Origin: Zygnema circumcarinatum
Taxonomy: Eukaryota; Streptophyta; Zygnematophyceae; Zygnematales; Zygnemataceae
Assembly (NCBI GenBank): GCA_037447605.1
Contig: CM074814.1
Span: forward strand, 2,921,921-2,985,920
Direction of reading: 5' to 3'
DNA: 64,000 nt
In this document: piece by piece, positions 1-12,400 of the stretch
Numbering within the stretch: position 1 is the stretch's first letter
Layout: every line of letters starts with the position of its first letter
Notes under the pieces: model-generated
Seen by the model: the letters and a program-made list of their open reading frames with translations, nothing else
Database searches by the model: none
What the model was told of the DNA's origin: nothing
Position numbers and translations under genes: made by a program

Positions 1-82
1 CGCCCCCCCCCCCCCCCGCTCCCCCCCCCCTCAATAAACTGAAAAATTGCCAAAAAAATCCCCTAAAAGTTGCCCTGCTTAC

Positions 83-3000
83 CTCGCCAGCTCCACTTTC
101 ATACGAGCTTCTGTCGCAGCGTATTCACGGGAACGATTATCCATATCTATCTGCAAATCCTGAAGCCTCTTCTCCGTCTCCCTCACTGCCTGCTGCTCGT
201 TCTTCAAAGCTGCTTCTCGAATGGCCAACTGTACCCGAGCTTGCTCAGAGGCCGCCATGGTCCTGTTTAAAACAGTCCGCTCCTCCTGCCCCACACACGA
301 AGAATGTGTCAGAAGACTCGGCCAATCGACGAATATTTTTAGCACAAACAAACAATTAAAACATGCAATCCATAGGTCAAATCCCCCACTTCCCTCCCCC
401 CCCCCAAGACAAAAAGTCAACAAGCGGTCGCACCTCGAGCGCATGAGCTTGCCGCTCGAGATCAGCAGCACGATCTGCAACACTTAATCTTCCTTTCTGC
501 AAGACCGCCTCCAGTTCACCAACCTCCTTCTGCTCTTCGATCTGTAATTCACAAAAAAAAAAAACAGCATTAAGGGCTTGCCGAGCTTGACATTCCTTGA
601 CATGAACCCAGTCACAAATTCTCCTTTGGAGTAGCCTTCTTCACAAGAAGGCTAGGGTAGTTCGGGAACACACAAGCACTAAAACATTGGCCGACATAGT
701 TTCGAAGCCTGACTAGAGTTCTTGTATCACATCATAGTCTGAGCCCTTCACAGCATTGTAGAGATCGAAAATTGACAGACCAGCGCTTGTTTCGCATCTT
801 CCAGCGACTGCTGACGTCTGTTCAGAGCATTCTCCAAAGCCTTCAGCCGCTCCCTCTCCCTCAGACTGCTCGCTTCCGCCTCTTCGAGCTTCAAAGAGTG
901 ATGCTGCAAATGCTGCACAGAAACGGGTGCCGCTAGAAAGTCATCGCCAAAACTAAAAGTTTCATGGTGCGCAAGGGTAGAATGATCGCAGACAATCTGG
1001 AAACGAGCATTGGTATGATGAAACGAGACTCACCCGCTCCTTTGCCGAAAGTTTATCCTCGAGAAGAGAAAGCTCCTGCTCCTTAGCATCCAAGCGGGTG
1101 TGCCGGGATTCCAGGGCCTGCGAAGTGAAAACACAAAAACAAAATCTTAGATATTCCAAAAAATACGAACAGAAAACGTGCTTGGCAAGTGTCTTTCGCA
1201 ACTCACAGCTGCCTCCATGCAAACTTTCAATTTAACTCCTGCTAATCCGAGTCAATACTCTGCCATTTTCTAAAATCCCCGTCGTTCTAGTCATGGTATA
1301 CTGAGGACAGAAAATAGTAGAAAAGGCAGCCAAGAACTCCGGCTAAACATTGTAAGTCAATAGTCCAGGCCAAAGTCCAAAAGGACAAACTTTGCTCCAA
1401 TACTGCCTCCAGAACAACACGACCACTAGATTCTAGGCAGTAAAGCTATGTCTCCTTCACTTACTGAAGCTTTGGAATGTTGTTGAAGTGTGAGATTTTG
1501 AAGTTCAGTATTCATTTTATTCCAGTTGCTGCTCTCCTCCTCTAGCAGTTGCCGCTGATGCTGAATTTCCTTTTCCATGCTCACGAGCGACTCTTCCCGG
1601 ACAACAATCTTCTCCTCTCGTGCACTGAGTGACCTTTCTTTCTGTTTCACCAAACAGATTCAGCAGTTAGGTGATACGAGCGAACATCGCTTCACTTTCT
1701 TCCGGCATATGAGTCATATGAATGCATGGTTGCCATATGCATGATGAAAATGAGAGCGTATCAACAGTCGATGACAGCAGATTACTCCTGGATTACAAAA
1801 CAGACGGCACAATGTTCTGACATTCACCTCCAATATGGAAAGATTACGCTGCTCCAGCCTCATTTCCAACTCTGTCAAAGCGGCCTTCTGCTGCTGCAGA
1901 TCCGCCTCAGCAGCGCCACTCCTGAAAACCAAGACGCAACATACTGTCCATGTCACACGAGCAATACGGTTTCGATGGAACCTTAACTTAGACGCAAATC
2001 ACAGAACAAATGCAACAAATGCAAAATGAGATGACTTACTGTTCTTTCAATGCTTGCTTCTCTCGACTTAACGCGGCCTCCTTCAGCTCCGCTTCCTGCA
2101 CTTTCTTATCAGCTTCAGCTTGCTTTCTCATTGCCTCCACTTTCAAAGCCTCTGCCGATCGAGCCAGGGCTTCACTTTCTCTCGACTTCTCCTCAGCACT
2201 TCTCGATAAAGACTCAGCCTCAGACAGCTGGTGCTCAACTCTCCGTTGAATCACCTCTTTCTCTGTTCGCAGCTCCCGAATCTCCGTTTCCAACTGCAGC
2301 AGATAATTTAAAAACCATTAGAAGCAGGGAAGATAAATGCACGCAAAAACATGCACATTGGTTCCATCATCAAAAACTCACAGCGACAAGCATGAAGTAA
2401 AGTAAAGTAAAAAAACTCACATCTTGGACGCATTGCTGCTCAATCTTCAGTGCCTCCTTGACCATGTCTGTCTTTTCTTGTATTGCTAACGTTTCTATCC
2501 GGTGTGCGGTTCTCTCCTGCAACAAAGCTTCCTCAGCTTCTCGTAATGTGGCCTTCGAATTCTCATATTTGGGGCCCCACTCTTCTCGTTCGCGCAACAG
2601 GATGTCCATGTTGTATCGATATCTGTCCACCTGTACCCATTAAAACTTGCACTTCAGTAACGGCTGGAGCAAGCGAACAGGACAATGTATAGAGTAAAAC
2701 TCCTTAACATCATCTTTGACAATAAAGCATGCCGAAAATCAATGATTTCGGGAGAGAAATAAAAAACCCAAAAGCTAAGCACAGCAAAGAAGGTAACTTT
2801 TCAAGAGATGCAGGCCTTACAGACCTCCTCTACAAGAAATTCAACCCTGGCATTCAACGCATCAATCTCGTCCCGCAAAATCGTATTCTCGTCGAAGCTC
2901 CCTGCCTCCTGGAACCTCCTCCAGGCCTCCGCTTCCGTCATGGCTCCGTTCCCTTCTCCGTCCCTCAGCAAAGCATGCACTCCCTCCACAGACTCCCTCC

Positions 3001-3244
3001 GCTGCTCCCGCGACAGCCTGCGCAGATGACGCGGCCGCGTTACGATGACGGCGCCGACGTCGGCCATGGCGTCGCGAGGCTCCGGCTCCTTGCCGCGCGC
3101 CTCCTCCTCCCGGCCATGCGCCTCCTCCAAGGCGCCACGTGGCGTCTGCTCCGGGGACGACCTCCGGCTGCGTCTTTCTGAGGCTCTCCCCGCCACCGGC
3201 GTCGAGGAGAGCCGCCGGGAAAGCGGAGACACGGACCGCAGCAT
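83..3244 (-). CDS. CRWN: NMCP/CRWN (CROWDED NUCLEI) lamina-like coiled-coil protein, 3' end off the window
   Basis: Nine exons are seen: 2825-3244, 2421-2630, 2040-2293, 1828-1921, 1465-1641, 1034-1117, 781-912, 434-541 and 83-285. All phases match, and the gene runs off the left edge. The first intron uses a weak GTCTGT donor. The start at 3244 (MLRSVSPLSRR) was chosen over an in-frame upstream ATG at 3394 because it begins the Ser/Arg-rich head ahead of the first conserved block. Two blocks identify the family: WRRFQEAGSFDE at the end of exon 1, then DRYRYNMDILLREREEW and EQQCVQD in exon 2. These match the CRWN pattern W-K-R-F-x-E-A-G, then YQYNMGLLL-x-E-KKEW. The rest is unbroken heptad-like Glu/Lys/Arg/Leu coiled coil. 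CRWN proteins line the plant nuclear envelope and control nuclear size and shape. The basic C-terminal region expected in this family is not visible here. Family call is strong; the start is less sure. Confidence 0.86.
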
Positions 3245-4631
3245 CTGCGAGGGCGCAGGCCGGCCGCGCTGCCGTGCCAAGCACTGCTTCTGTCGACGAG
3301 CTCTTCTACAGAAATGCGCGGGACTGCAGCCTGCACCTCGACCCTGCCGGGCGCTCACCTCTGACCCCACACACAGGATGGCTGCTGGCGGCAACGTCTC
3401 ACCGCCTGTGCGTGTCGGCGTGTGCGCGCGAGAGAGAGCGAGAGAAAGAGAGAGAGAAAGAGAAAAGGGAGAGAGAAAGATGAGCGAGGGAGAGGAAGGG
3501 AGAAAAAGTGCGGAGCGCGGGAGAAATTAGGGTTACGAGACCTGCCTGCCTCCCCCCCCCGGTTTCCCGGCGATCCGCCAACTGCCCGTTGAGGCAGGGA
3601 GGGGTCCGCCCGCGGGCAGGCCTGGAAACTTCTCCTCCGCGGGACTCGGACGCTAAAAAAAGAACCGCCAATGGAAATGGTTCAGCGCAGGAAACTTCAT
3701 TCTGCCCGAGAGTGAAAGATGAAATTTTAGAGGTACGGTACTTCCCTGTTCACATTAACTGGCACTGCGTCACATTGCAGTTTTACGCGATAGATTTCCA
3801 CAAGGAAAATGCCATATACACACCTTTTTGTATAGAAACACACCTGTTTTCGCCGGTCAGATTTTACTTTAAAGCTAAAAGCCTAAGTGCTGGTATTGGG
3901 GACAAAGGTGTGTATCTAGAAAAAAGGCTGTGTAAGTAGCAATTCCTTTTTCCTGAATTAGGTCACCGTAATTTGTTACGTCCTGCGGCCTCGCCTGCCC
4001 GTCCGAGGAATGAAAAACTTTTATTCCATATTTGTAAAATTGGTAGCCGACATATTTTGACGGCCAAGAATACTTTTTCGAGCAGACCGAAAATGTTTTC
4101 GGCTCGCCTTTTACTTTTGGCGCGGACCCCGCCTGCGTGTACGGACGATAGCGCTGCCAGAGCCGTCCACGTCAGCATGCCACGTTGCCCCCTACTGTAC
4201 GGACAGCTGGCGCCATCCCTGCAATCCGACCGTCCATTCTGGCTGCGATCGCATCTCGCCTCTGACTGCCACGTGTCCTCAACTGGAACAGTTACAGTTG
4301 GGAATCACAGAGCTAGAGGAGATGGGAATCTTGAACTGAACGAGCAGCACAACTGGCGCTTGTGAAGGCGGCATGGAACGGGGATGCAGGCAGGTCTCGG
4401 CCACAGAGCGAAGGAGAGCTGGAGGGAGAGAGGGGGTTTGTAACGAGCGGAGCGTTTGCTGGCTGACGCGCAAAGCTTGATTTGGATTTCTAGTGCCAAC
4501 TGGCGAGCTGCAGCCCTCCTTTGGCTGGGGGGTGACAAATTAGGGTTTGCAGCGTACTCTGCAGCGTCTGCTGGCGCTTTCAGACTCGCTTGTTTCTTAT
4601 TTCTAGGGTTTTGTTTCCAGATTTGTCCGCC
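3245..4631. promoter_or_regulatory. Shared upstream region of the divergent CRWN and PDAP1-type genes
   Basis: This 1.4 kb gap separates two divergent gene starts. It holds a (GA)n tract at about 3428-3490, a GGTACGGTAC motif at 3732-3741 and a possible short foldback-element relic at about 3812-3950. No further coding exon is convincing. A bidirectional promoter is inferred from orientation only. Confidence 0.4.
3812..3950. mobile_element. Possible short relic of the foldback element family
   Basis: The left side reads CACACCTTTTTGTATAGAAA and then CGCCGGTCAGATTTTA. The right side, reverse-complemented, reads ACACAGCCTTTTTTCTAGAT. Both resemble the ends of the large hairpin elements at 28385 and 53028, which carry CACACCTTTTTGG, a TCTAGATACAGACC stretch and a GGGCAGATTTTA stretch. 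The size (about 140 bp) and poor match suggest an old miniature copy. Exact ends and a target duplication were not found. Confidence 0.4.
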
Positions 4632-7064
4632 ATGGGTGGCGGCGCGGGGAGAGGGAAGTTCAAGGGTGGGCCGACGGGGAGAAGAACCTTCTCGCGGCCG
4701 GATGAGATGGGTAAGATTTTCTGCATTGAAATTCGTTCATTCATTTTCTTCTTGCTGCGTTGTTTCTTTCTCTGTTACTTCTTTCCCACAACCATTTGCA
4801 TGCTTTTCCCTCTTTGGGCTATATAGTGCCTGCTTTAGCAATCGACGTTCCTATATTGCAGGAAAGGGCCCGTCTCTGAAGCTTCTGTTGCGAACCAATC
4901 CTTGTTGTCCTCCCTGCACATTCCATGTTCCGCGATATTTTGTTTTCTTACTTAGTTATGGAAATCCATTATTTGAGGCATGAAAATTCATTGTCTCAAG
5001 TCGCGATAATGAGAGAAGCAAGACTCTTCTCGTGCGTGTTCGTGCAGCTGAAGGCGGCCCTACGGTGCCCAAGTGGAAGCGACGGGCGAGTTCCGCAGCA
5101 CCTTTTGTCCTTGTCTTGGCAGTCACGTGAATGCGTCTGCTTGTTGGTGCAGCTGCGTTGGAAGGGCCGTCTTTGCTTTTACTTTAGGTCAGTTTCCAAG
5201 TAAAGTAGCAGTTTTTGTCCTGCTTTTTGTCGATATTGCGGGCTTTTGGGCTTGTTTAGTCCTTTTTGGATTTTCTTTTCTCTACAATTCGACTATGTGG
5301 AGCCTCAAAATTGGGACGGACTACTGTGCAGAATGCTGAGGCGGAGGAGGAGGAGAGCGAAGAGGAGGAGGAGGAGGAGGAGGGAGGGGACGAGCAGGAG
5401 GTGCGTTTCGATTCTATCTCTTTGCGAGAAAGACGAGCCTGAAATGAAACGACACGCACATGTCTTGAGTTCTTTCGCAAAGTCGGTGAGATTTTGTATT
5501 GCGTATTCCGCAGAAACAAAAAGGAGTAGCAGGGATTATTCAGACGGAAAATCCGAACGCTCCAAGAAAGGCCGCTGTGAAAGTCACACAGGCTTCGGTG
5601 AGCCCTAAAACCCTTTGTACTTTTTATATATATTTTGTTTTCCTTCAAAATCCCATAACATCTTAGACATATATGCAGCATTTAACCGCGTATTAAGTGA
5701 CCTGCAAGTTGACCCAGACGCAGGCTTGCTACAGGGCTGAGCCGTTTATAAGTTTGAGGAAGTCGAGTACTGTGATTTTTGCGTTGTGATTTAGAGCCAA
5801 TGCTTTCTCCGACTGAGCCCAAATGAATGTTTCGCCGACGACTGCCTTGAACGAGCTGCACACTCACCATGTTTTTTTTCTATTGGCTACTTGGGTATGT
5901 GTTTTCCTTTTCTTCTAGTCCATTCCTGAAGCTTCTTGGTGCTTCCTTTTTTCTGGGTTTGGGGGGAGGCAGACAAGCGATCAACCAACTGAGCTCTCTC
6001 GCAGAGAAAGGTTGGTGCCGCCAAAGAAACTCTTTGAACGCACAGGAACTGTACTGGTTTCGAGGCTTTTGGCTTGTTTAGAACTTTTTCTAATGATGCT
6101 TTGGACTTTTCTGTGTTAAAGCTGTTTTTGCTGTATCATTTTCTCCCCCCAGCTTCAATGCGGGCACCATTCTGAACGTGAATTCACATCTCTACCTCTG
6201 TTGGAAAATTCTTTGTCTTCTAGTATGTAGGGTTATACTTGCAGGCCAGTATTATGTGGTTCTTCCTGTTGAAATAGCTGACGAGAACCAAACATGAGCA
6301 TGCAGGGAAGAGCTGCAGAAGCAGGCTTCAAGAGAGCGTTACATGAAGCTGCAGGAGCAGGGGAAGACGGAGCAGGCCCAAAAAGATCTCGGTGAGTTTC
6401 ACGTTAAGTTCAGAGTTCAGCATCAGCCGAATATTTCAGCTAAAGACTGTGCTATATTGGTACGGCGGGTGTTTCCTCATTGTCTCTTGTTGATAACATC
6501 CGCTTTTCTTCAACAAGCGAAGCCTATTCACGTTGCGCTATTTCACGGAAACTGAGAGTTCAAAGACTTGTTGAATCAGCTTGATACTAGAGTTCTGGAC
6601 TATTGGAGCTAGTAACCTGAAGATCGTTTTCTTTTTCAGCGGGTCTTGCCGTAGACGAATGATTTGATCTGGGTACTACCTTAGTTGGTTGTAGATGCAT
6701 GCTGTGAGACCTGAACGTTAGTATGACGTCTGCTTCCTGAAGAAATCCAGCCATCAGTTACTCGTTTATTCTTCCTTACAGCGCAGCTGGCCATGTGGAT
6801 GACTGGTTATACTGGAATGCTATGCAGAGAGGCTCTCTCTTATCCGAAGACAAAGGGAAGAAGCCGCAAAGAAAAGGGAGGAAGAGAGACTGGGTGGGCT
6901 CCGTCGACCCTTTCTTTCCTCCTGTTTGTCAATCGCTGTCGCTGTTGCTGTTGTCGCTGTTGTTGTTGTAGCAATGGGCAAGACTCTATCTGACGGAGCT
7001 TGTTCTGAGGCTGTTGGGCGATGGCACAGCAAAGGAGGCAAAAAAGACGGAAAGCCGAAGATGA
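4632..7064 (+). CDS. 28 kDa heat- and acid-stable phosphoprotein homolog (PDAP1 family)
   Basis: Exons: 4632-4710, 5332-5400, 5514-5597, 5973-6010, 6306-6391, 6828-6893 and 7030-7064 (TGA). The start gives MGGGAGRGKFKGGPTGRR, matching the plant family N-terminus GRGKFKGKPTG. An acidic run (EEEESEEEEEEEE) follows, then KGVAGIIQTENPN (family KGVEGLIDIENPN), ELSRREREELQKQ, RERYMKLQEQGKTEQAQKDL, IRRQREEAAKKREEE and AKEAKK. Exon phases agree from 5332 to the stop. Exon 1 ends in phase 1 while the exon at 5332 starts in phase 0, so one short linking exon is missing. A candidate acceptor is at 5047/5048 but its donor is unclear. The fourth listed exon is only 38 bp. Members are small, highly charged and mostly disordered proteins whose molecular role in plants is poorly known. 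Length is close to that of the family, about 180 residues. Confidence 0.85.
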
Positions 7065-9452
7065 TCTCGGGGGTTGTGGAACAACGATTCGTACCTTCAT
7101 GCTCAATACGTTTCCCAGCACACTCAGTTGACTATGGATTTGAGTTTGGTAACTTTACAGGGTTGTACCGTAGAGAAAATGTGGGCCCCTTTGCATTGAA
7201 GTTATTTGACTGACGGAGCTTGCGCGTGGTGCGAACTTGGATCGGCCGTTCTGGATTTGATTACGAGGGTGTTCAGGAGTTTGCCGCTCTTGGAGATCTT
7301 CAAAAGTGGATATTGATACGCTTCTGCGTCGCCCCTCTCTCTCGTTTTATGTATCACTCACTCTCTCTCTCTCTCCATTCCCACTCTCTTCCCCTCAATT
7401 CTCTCCCTGCATTCCCCCCAAGCTTTTTGATCCAAAGCAATTAAAGCGGAGTGGTCAGGAACTGCTATTTCAGTAATACAGACATCGCGTGAATTCGATT
7501 GAAAAAACAACCATATGAAGAGAGTATTGATTCGAAAAATGTACTTAGCAGTAATCCTTCAAGGCAACCTTCTACAGATTGCATGTGAACCATAAATCAT
7601 GCCATCCAGTGGTTTTCAAAAGTGTTCCTCGGCACCGTCACTCTGAACTCAAAACCTGTTTTCAGTTACGCTTGTCATTTGGAGTGGGCTGACTTTCCTC
7701 CGGCTTCCACAACCTGAGCGCAGCTTATCCTCCCCTATACAATACCACCAATGCCTCCCATATATTCTCGAGTCGTTTCCTTGCGTCGAAACCCCCTCCC
7801 TGCGAGCTCTATCGTACACCACCCACTGCGCAGCACGGCCAGCCTGCAGTGGTGACAAAAAAAATCAATTAGTTATCTGAATAATTGAGCGAAATGAGTT
7901 TTCCCTGTCACAATTATAAATATTGACTGACTGACCGACTGACTGACTCAGGCAGAGACCGTGAGTAAACCACGCGCTCAGTCGCCGCCGGCTCACGGAT
8001 TCAAGCGGCCGAACGGACGGGATCGCCGTCGTCCGCCCGTCCGTCCGTCCGTCCGTCCGTCCGTCCATCCGTCCGTCGCCATCTCCCCGGGGCGGCCGAG
8101 CGGTACGGAGATGGCGACGGACGGACGGAAGACCGCGCGCCGCCCAAGGGCCCGTCCCGCGGCCTCCGCGCTACACGACAAATGTCGTATGGAAATGATG
8201 CTTCCTCCGTACATTCATGAAGATACGAGCGCTGTACGGCCGGGCGGAGGCCGGTCCGCGTGGGCGGCCTCGTCGCGTTCTGGTCTCGGCGCGCCCCAAT
8301 GGCTGCCGCGGCACGTGCGCAGATTGGCGCGTGCGCTCCGTACTCGCGGAAGTAGGCTCCAGGCGGGTCCGCGCCATCAAGAAATGGCCCAGCCGTACCG
8401 TACGGCAACAGCGAGGGGCGGCGAGCGCGACACGCCGCGGTTGTCGCGTGGCCACGCGGCCCGCGGGGGGTGGACAGGGACCGCCCGCCCGCAGCCACGC
8501 AATCGACCGCAGCAGTGCCCCGCGAGGAGGGACAAATTTCGTACGAATGAGATTTTAGGTCGGAGCCCGCGAGCGTGTCGTCCAATGAGAAGCGCCCTGG
8601 TCGTTCGTGCGGATGGCGGGGCGGGCGGTCCGCACGATTCGGAATGCGGCAGTTGGCGCCTTTGAGAAGGTTCGGACGACGGCGTGCCCTGATCGGATCA
8701 GATCGGATCCGATCGGATCAGATCGTGTCCCGGCCCGCGGGCGGGCGGGCACGTGGAAAGCCTCCCCCGGAAGTCATCCCCCCCGCGTGCGGCCGACTGC
8801 AACGGTTCCATGCGCCAGTCGGCAGTCGGCAGTCGCTCCCGACGGGCCGATCGTCCATGCGCTGCCTGCCTCGTGCGGGCGCCCTCGCCCGCAAGCGCCA
8901 CGTGGCGCGTGGCGCGAGGCGCGAGCGGCGAGGGGCGGGACAGGCCATGGCCGGCGGCAGTCCAAGCCCAGGTCCTGCTCGCCGTCAGCGGAGGCCGCCA
9001 TGCGCGGGAGGAGGAGCCGCCACGCGTCTGCTTCTTTCTGCAGAGGCACTTCCTTGTAAGGCGGGGAAGTGGCTTGTCCGAGGTCGAGTTTGAGTGTGAA
9101 GCGGAAACAGGGCAGCGGTAGGAAGAGGCGGAGGAGGCCATGGCGCCCGAGCAAGAAAGCACCCACGACGTCTGTAGCGCTGGATCAGGTGATGCATGCC
9201 TCTGCATAGTGACCGCGGTCCTCTGTTTCCAGAGTGCTGGTTCGTGCAGAAGCCATGAGGGTTTCAGCAACATGTTGGAAGTTGCAGAATGTGCACTGAG
9301 AGAAGGTGGGAAGGGCTGTCGCTCCTGCTGCTGCTGCTGCTGCTGGCGCCGCTGCAGATGTCTCGGGGACCGGCTCGTCGACACTAACGGGCGCTCCAGG
9401 AGGAGCAAGAGCAGACGTTGGAGCTTCTGCAGGTGAACTTCATGGCTACAGG
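7065..9452. promoter_or_regulatory. Intergenic region with GC-rich island upstream of the histidine kinase
   Basis: No convincing gene is seen. From about 7930 the sequence turns GC-rich. It carries (GACT)n at 7923-7950, (GTCC)n at about 8036-8078, CCGTAC/GTACGG motifs (8101-8108, 8208-8213, 8231-8239, 8393-8405), a GATC-rich palindrome at 8691-8725 and GCCACGTGGC at 8897-8906. An ATG at 9140 opens a 16-codon reading frame ending at a possible donor (9189/9190), so a 5' exon of the kinase gene may lie here. It could not be joined in phase. Confidence 0.4.
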
Positions 9453-12400
9453 ATGAAGCGGAACGCGTCGGCGGCTACGTTCGAGAACTGTGACTTATCA
9501 AAGCTGCCGCGATCGGCGCTTGAGGAAGAGGTGCTGCGGCTGCGGGCTGCAGCAGCGCAGCGGGAGCAGCATCAGGAAGAAGGTGCGCAAGAAAACCTGT
9601 TGAGGATCATGTCACGGCAAACTGCGCACATTTCCAGCCCATCCTCCCGTTCCTTTCAACCCTCCATCCGCCTCTCCCACATTGTCTCTCTACACCTCTC
9701 CACTCCTTCCTTATACCTCTCCTCCCTTCTACTCCATTTTCTCTTCCTCCATTTCTCCTTCCCCCTCTACATTTTGCTTCCCACCTTCCTCTCCTCTCCC
9801 GTTCCGCTTTTCCTCGGTTGTTCTCCACTTCGCCCTATCCTTATCCTTTCCTCAGTCTCGTTCTCTTTCTGCTCCCTCCCTATTTATCTCCTCAACTTTC
9901 TTTTCCTCCTAGCCCTCGCGCCCCTCTTGTCCCTTCCCCTATCTTCCCCTGTCACTGTCATCCAATTTTTTGGCCATTCTGTGAAGTTTGGCATCAGCAA
10001 AGTTCATAAACAGAAGGAGACTGAAAGAGGGTTATCGACAAGTTTCACTCAGTAGCACTCGCCCCCTCTATCCATCCCTCCCCTCCCCTCCCCTCCCCTC
10101 CATAATGATTTCACGGTCTCTTGTCGTAATTAGTATCTACATTTTCTTGTTCGAAGGCAGAACGGCTCTTTGCAGAGTACCTGCGTGTCGGGGATTTATA
10201 TTTGACAGTGGAAGTAGCTAGTTGTGACTTCAAGACGAAGCAGCTGGCAATTCCTGTTTCGCGTTACAGCAGCGTAGGAAGCTGTTTGAAAGCCAGTTGT
10301 GTCGCTGCACTTCTGTGTCTTTGCGCATCGTTCGGCCGTTCATTATTATTTGCTCGCTGGATGCTTGGCAGTGGAGTTTCAAAAGAATCTGCTGCGCTCT
10401 GTCGGCCAAGCTGTCATCTGCACCGACATGGCGGGACAGATTACCTACTGGTATGCCTCCTGCTGCAGCAGCTCTGAGAGGAATGAAAGCTCAAAGTAAG
10501 TCATGGGCATGGCATGTGAGAGGAAACTGAATACGGTTATTGAAGTGTATTATTGAAGGACCTCTTGCGCAGGAATCGAGCTGCGACAGCGATGTATGGA
10601 TGGCTGGAAGAGGAGGCAGTAGGGACAAGCATATTTCAGATAGTGCGACCTGCAAGTCCAAACTGGAGAGAAATGGGGATAGAGATCTTCAAAGTGCTCT
10701 CAATGGGAAAGCAGTGGACGGGCGAATATGCAGCATACAACAAGGAGGGCCGTTACATGGACATCATAGTGCGGCTCTCTGACCTGCACCGCCCTTCCCA
10801 CAGCACCACATTCGTCGGAAGAGTAGTTGGAACTCTCTCGCGTTAAGCTGCACTGCTTTGGGTGTCTGCAGCGGAAGAAAAACTGAGCGGATAACTGAAC
10901 GGATAACTGAACGGAATGCGCAGGTGACTGACACGCCCATCATGGACATGGAGGGCAACCTGGTGGGCGTGATCGGCGTGTCGGCGGACATCTCTGACCT
11001 GAAGCGCAAGGAGGCGCAGATCCTGCAGCTGAACGCGGAGCTCGAGCAGAGGGTGGCGGAACGCACGCAGCAGCTGCGGGAGAGCAACGAGAGGCTGAGG
11101 GACGAGGCGGAGGACCACAAGCGGGCGAGGGAAAACCTGCAGAAACTCTTTCAGGTAGGGTACTCTGCTGCGACGAGAGAGAGATTAGAGGAAGATGCAG
11201 TTGACCGCCTTTGCAGAGCAGCGTGCGAGATATGGTGCTGCTGTGCAACTAGCCATAGCCATGGTTCAATATGATGTTGTAATAGGTACGGCGGTTTTTC
11301 TGTAGTTCTAAGGCGAAAGCAACGGCGTGCGAAAGTGCAGGAGATGGAGATATCGCAGAAGAAGATCGTCGAACAGGCGCGGAATTTGGAGCAGCTGGTT
11401 GAGGAGCTGAGGGAGGCGAGGAGGGAGGCGGAGTCGGCGAGTCTTCTGAAGAGTCGGTTCTTGGTAACGACCTCCGGAGAATTGTCAGGTTGTGCTGCCA
11501 CCGGTGTTTGCGCTATTTGAAGTGCTTAAGAAAGCTTTCATGGGTGGTGCAGGCACATATGAGCCATGAAATTCGAACTCCCATGAATGGAGTCATCGGA
11601 ATGACTAACCTCATCCTCAGCACGGAGCTGACGGATGAGCAGCGCGAGTATGTTCGGACGATCCAAACCAGCGGAGACTCGCTGCTGACTGTCATTAACG
11701 ATATTCTGGATTTTAGCAAAATCGAGGCAGGAGAACTTGTGGTTGAATATGTAACGTTCTCTTTCCTGCACACTATGGAGGACACTATCGACCTTTTCAG
11801 TGTAAGGATGTGCAGACAGCTGTTCTGCTTCTGCTGTCGACTTTCCTGCTTTCTGCAGACAGCTGTCCTTCATGCACACAGCTTATGGCGTTTTTGTTCC
11901 TCCATGGTTTTAGTGGTGGTTTCATCCCTCCAGTTCTCCTTGCTCTCCACTACCGTCCTCAACCGCTAACTAGCCATGTCTGCGAGGTGACTGCAGATGA
12001 AGGCCCGGGAAAAGGGGGTGGAACTCGTATGTTATGTGGATCCTTCAGTTCCAGAGTTTGTGCATACAGACCCAACGCGACTGCGGCAGGTACATCGCTC
12101 CACTCTGAACTGTTCTCCTCTCTCACATTCTCTCCTTTCTCTTGCCTCTTTTCTTCCTTTCCTTGGGCGTATCTTCTTCTCTCGTTCCCTTGTCTGAACC
12201 GTGTCCCCCCCTCCCCTCCCCTCCCCTCCCCTCCCCTCCCCTCCCCTCCCTCCCTCCCTCCCTCCCTCCCTCCCACCCTCCCACCCACACCCCACCCTCC
12301 CCCCCGTCCCCTTCCCAGGTTATTGTGAACCTCGTGTCCAACGCCATCAAGTTCACGGAGCGTGGCGAGGTGGTAGTGGAGGCCCGCGCTGTGCCCTGGG

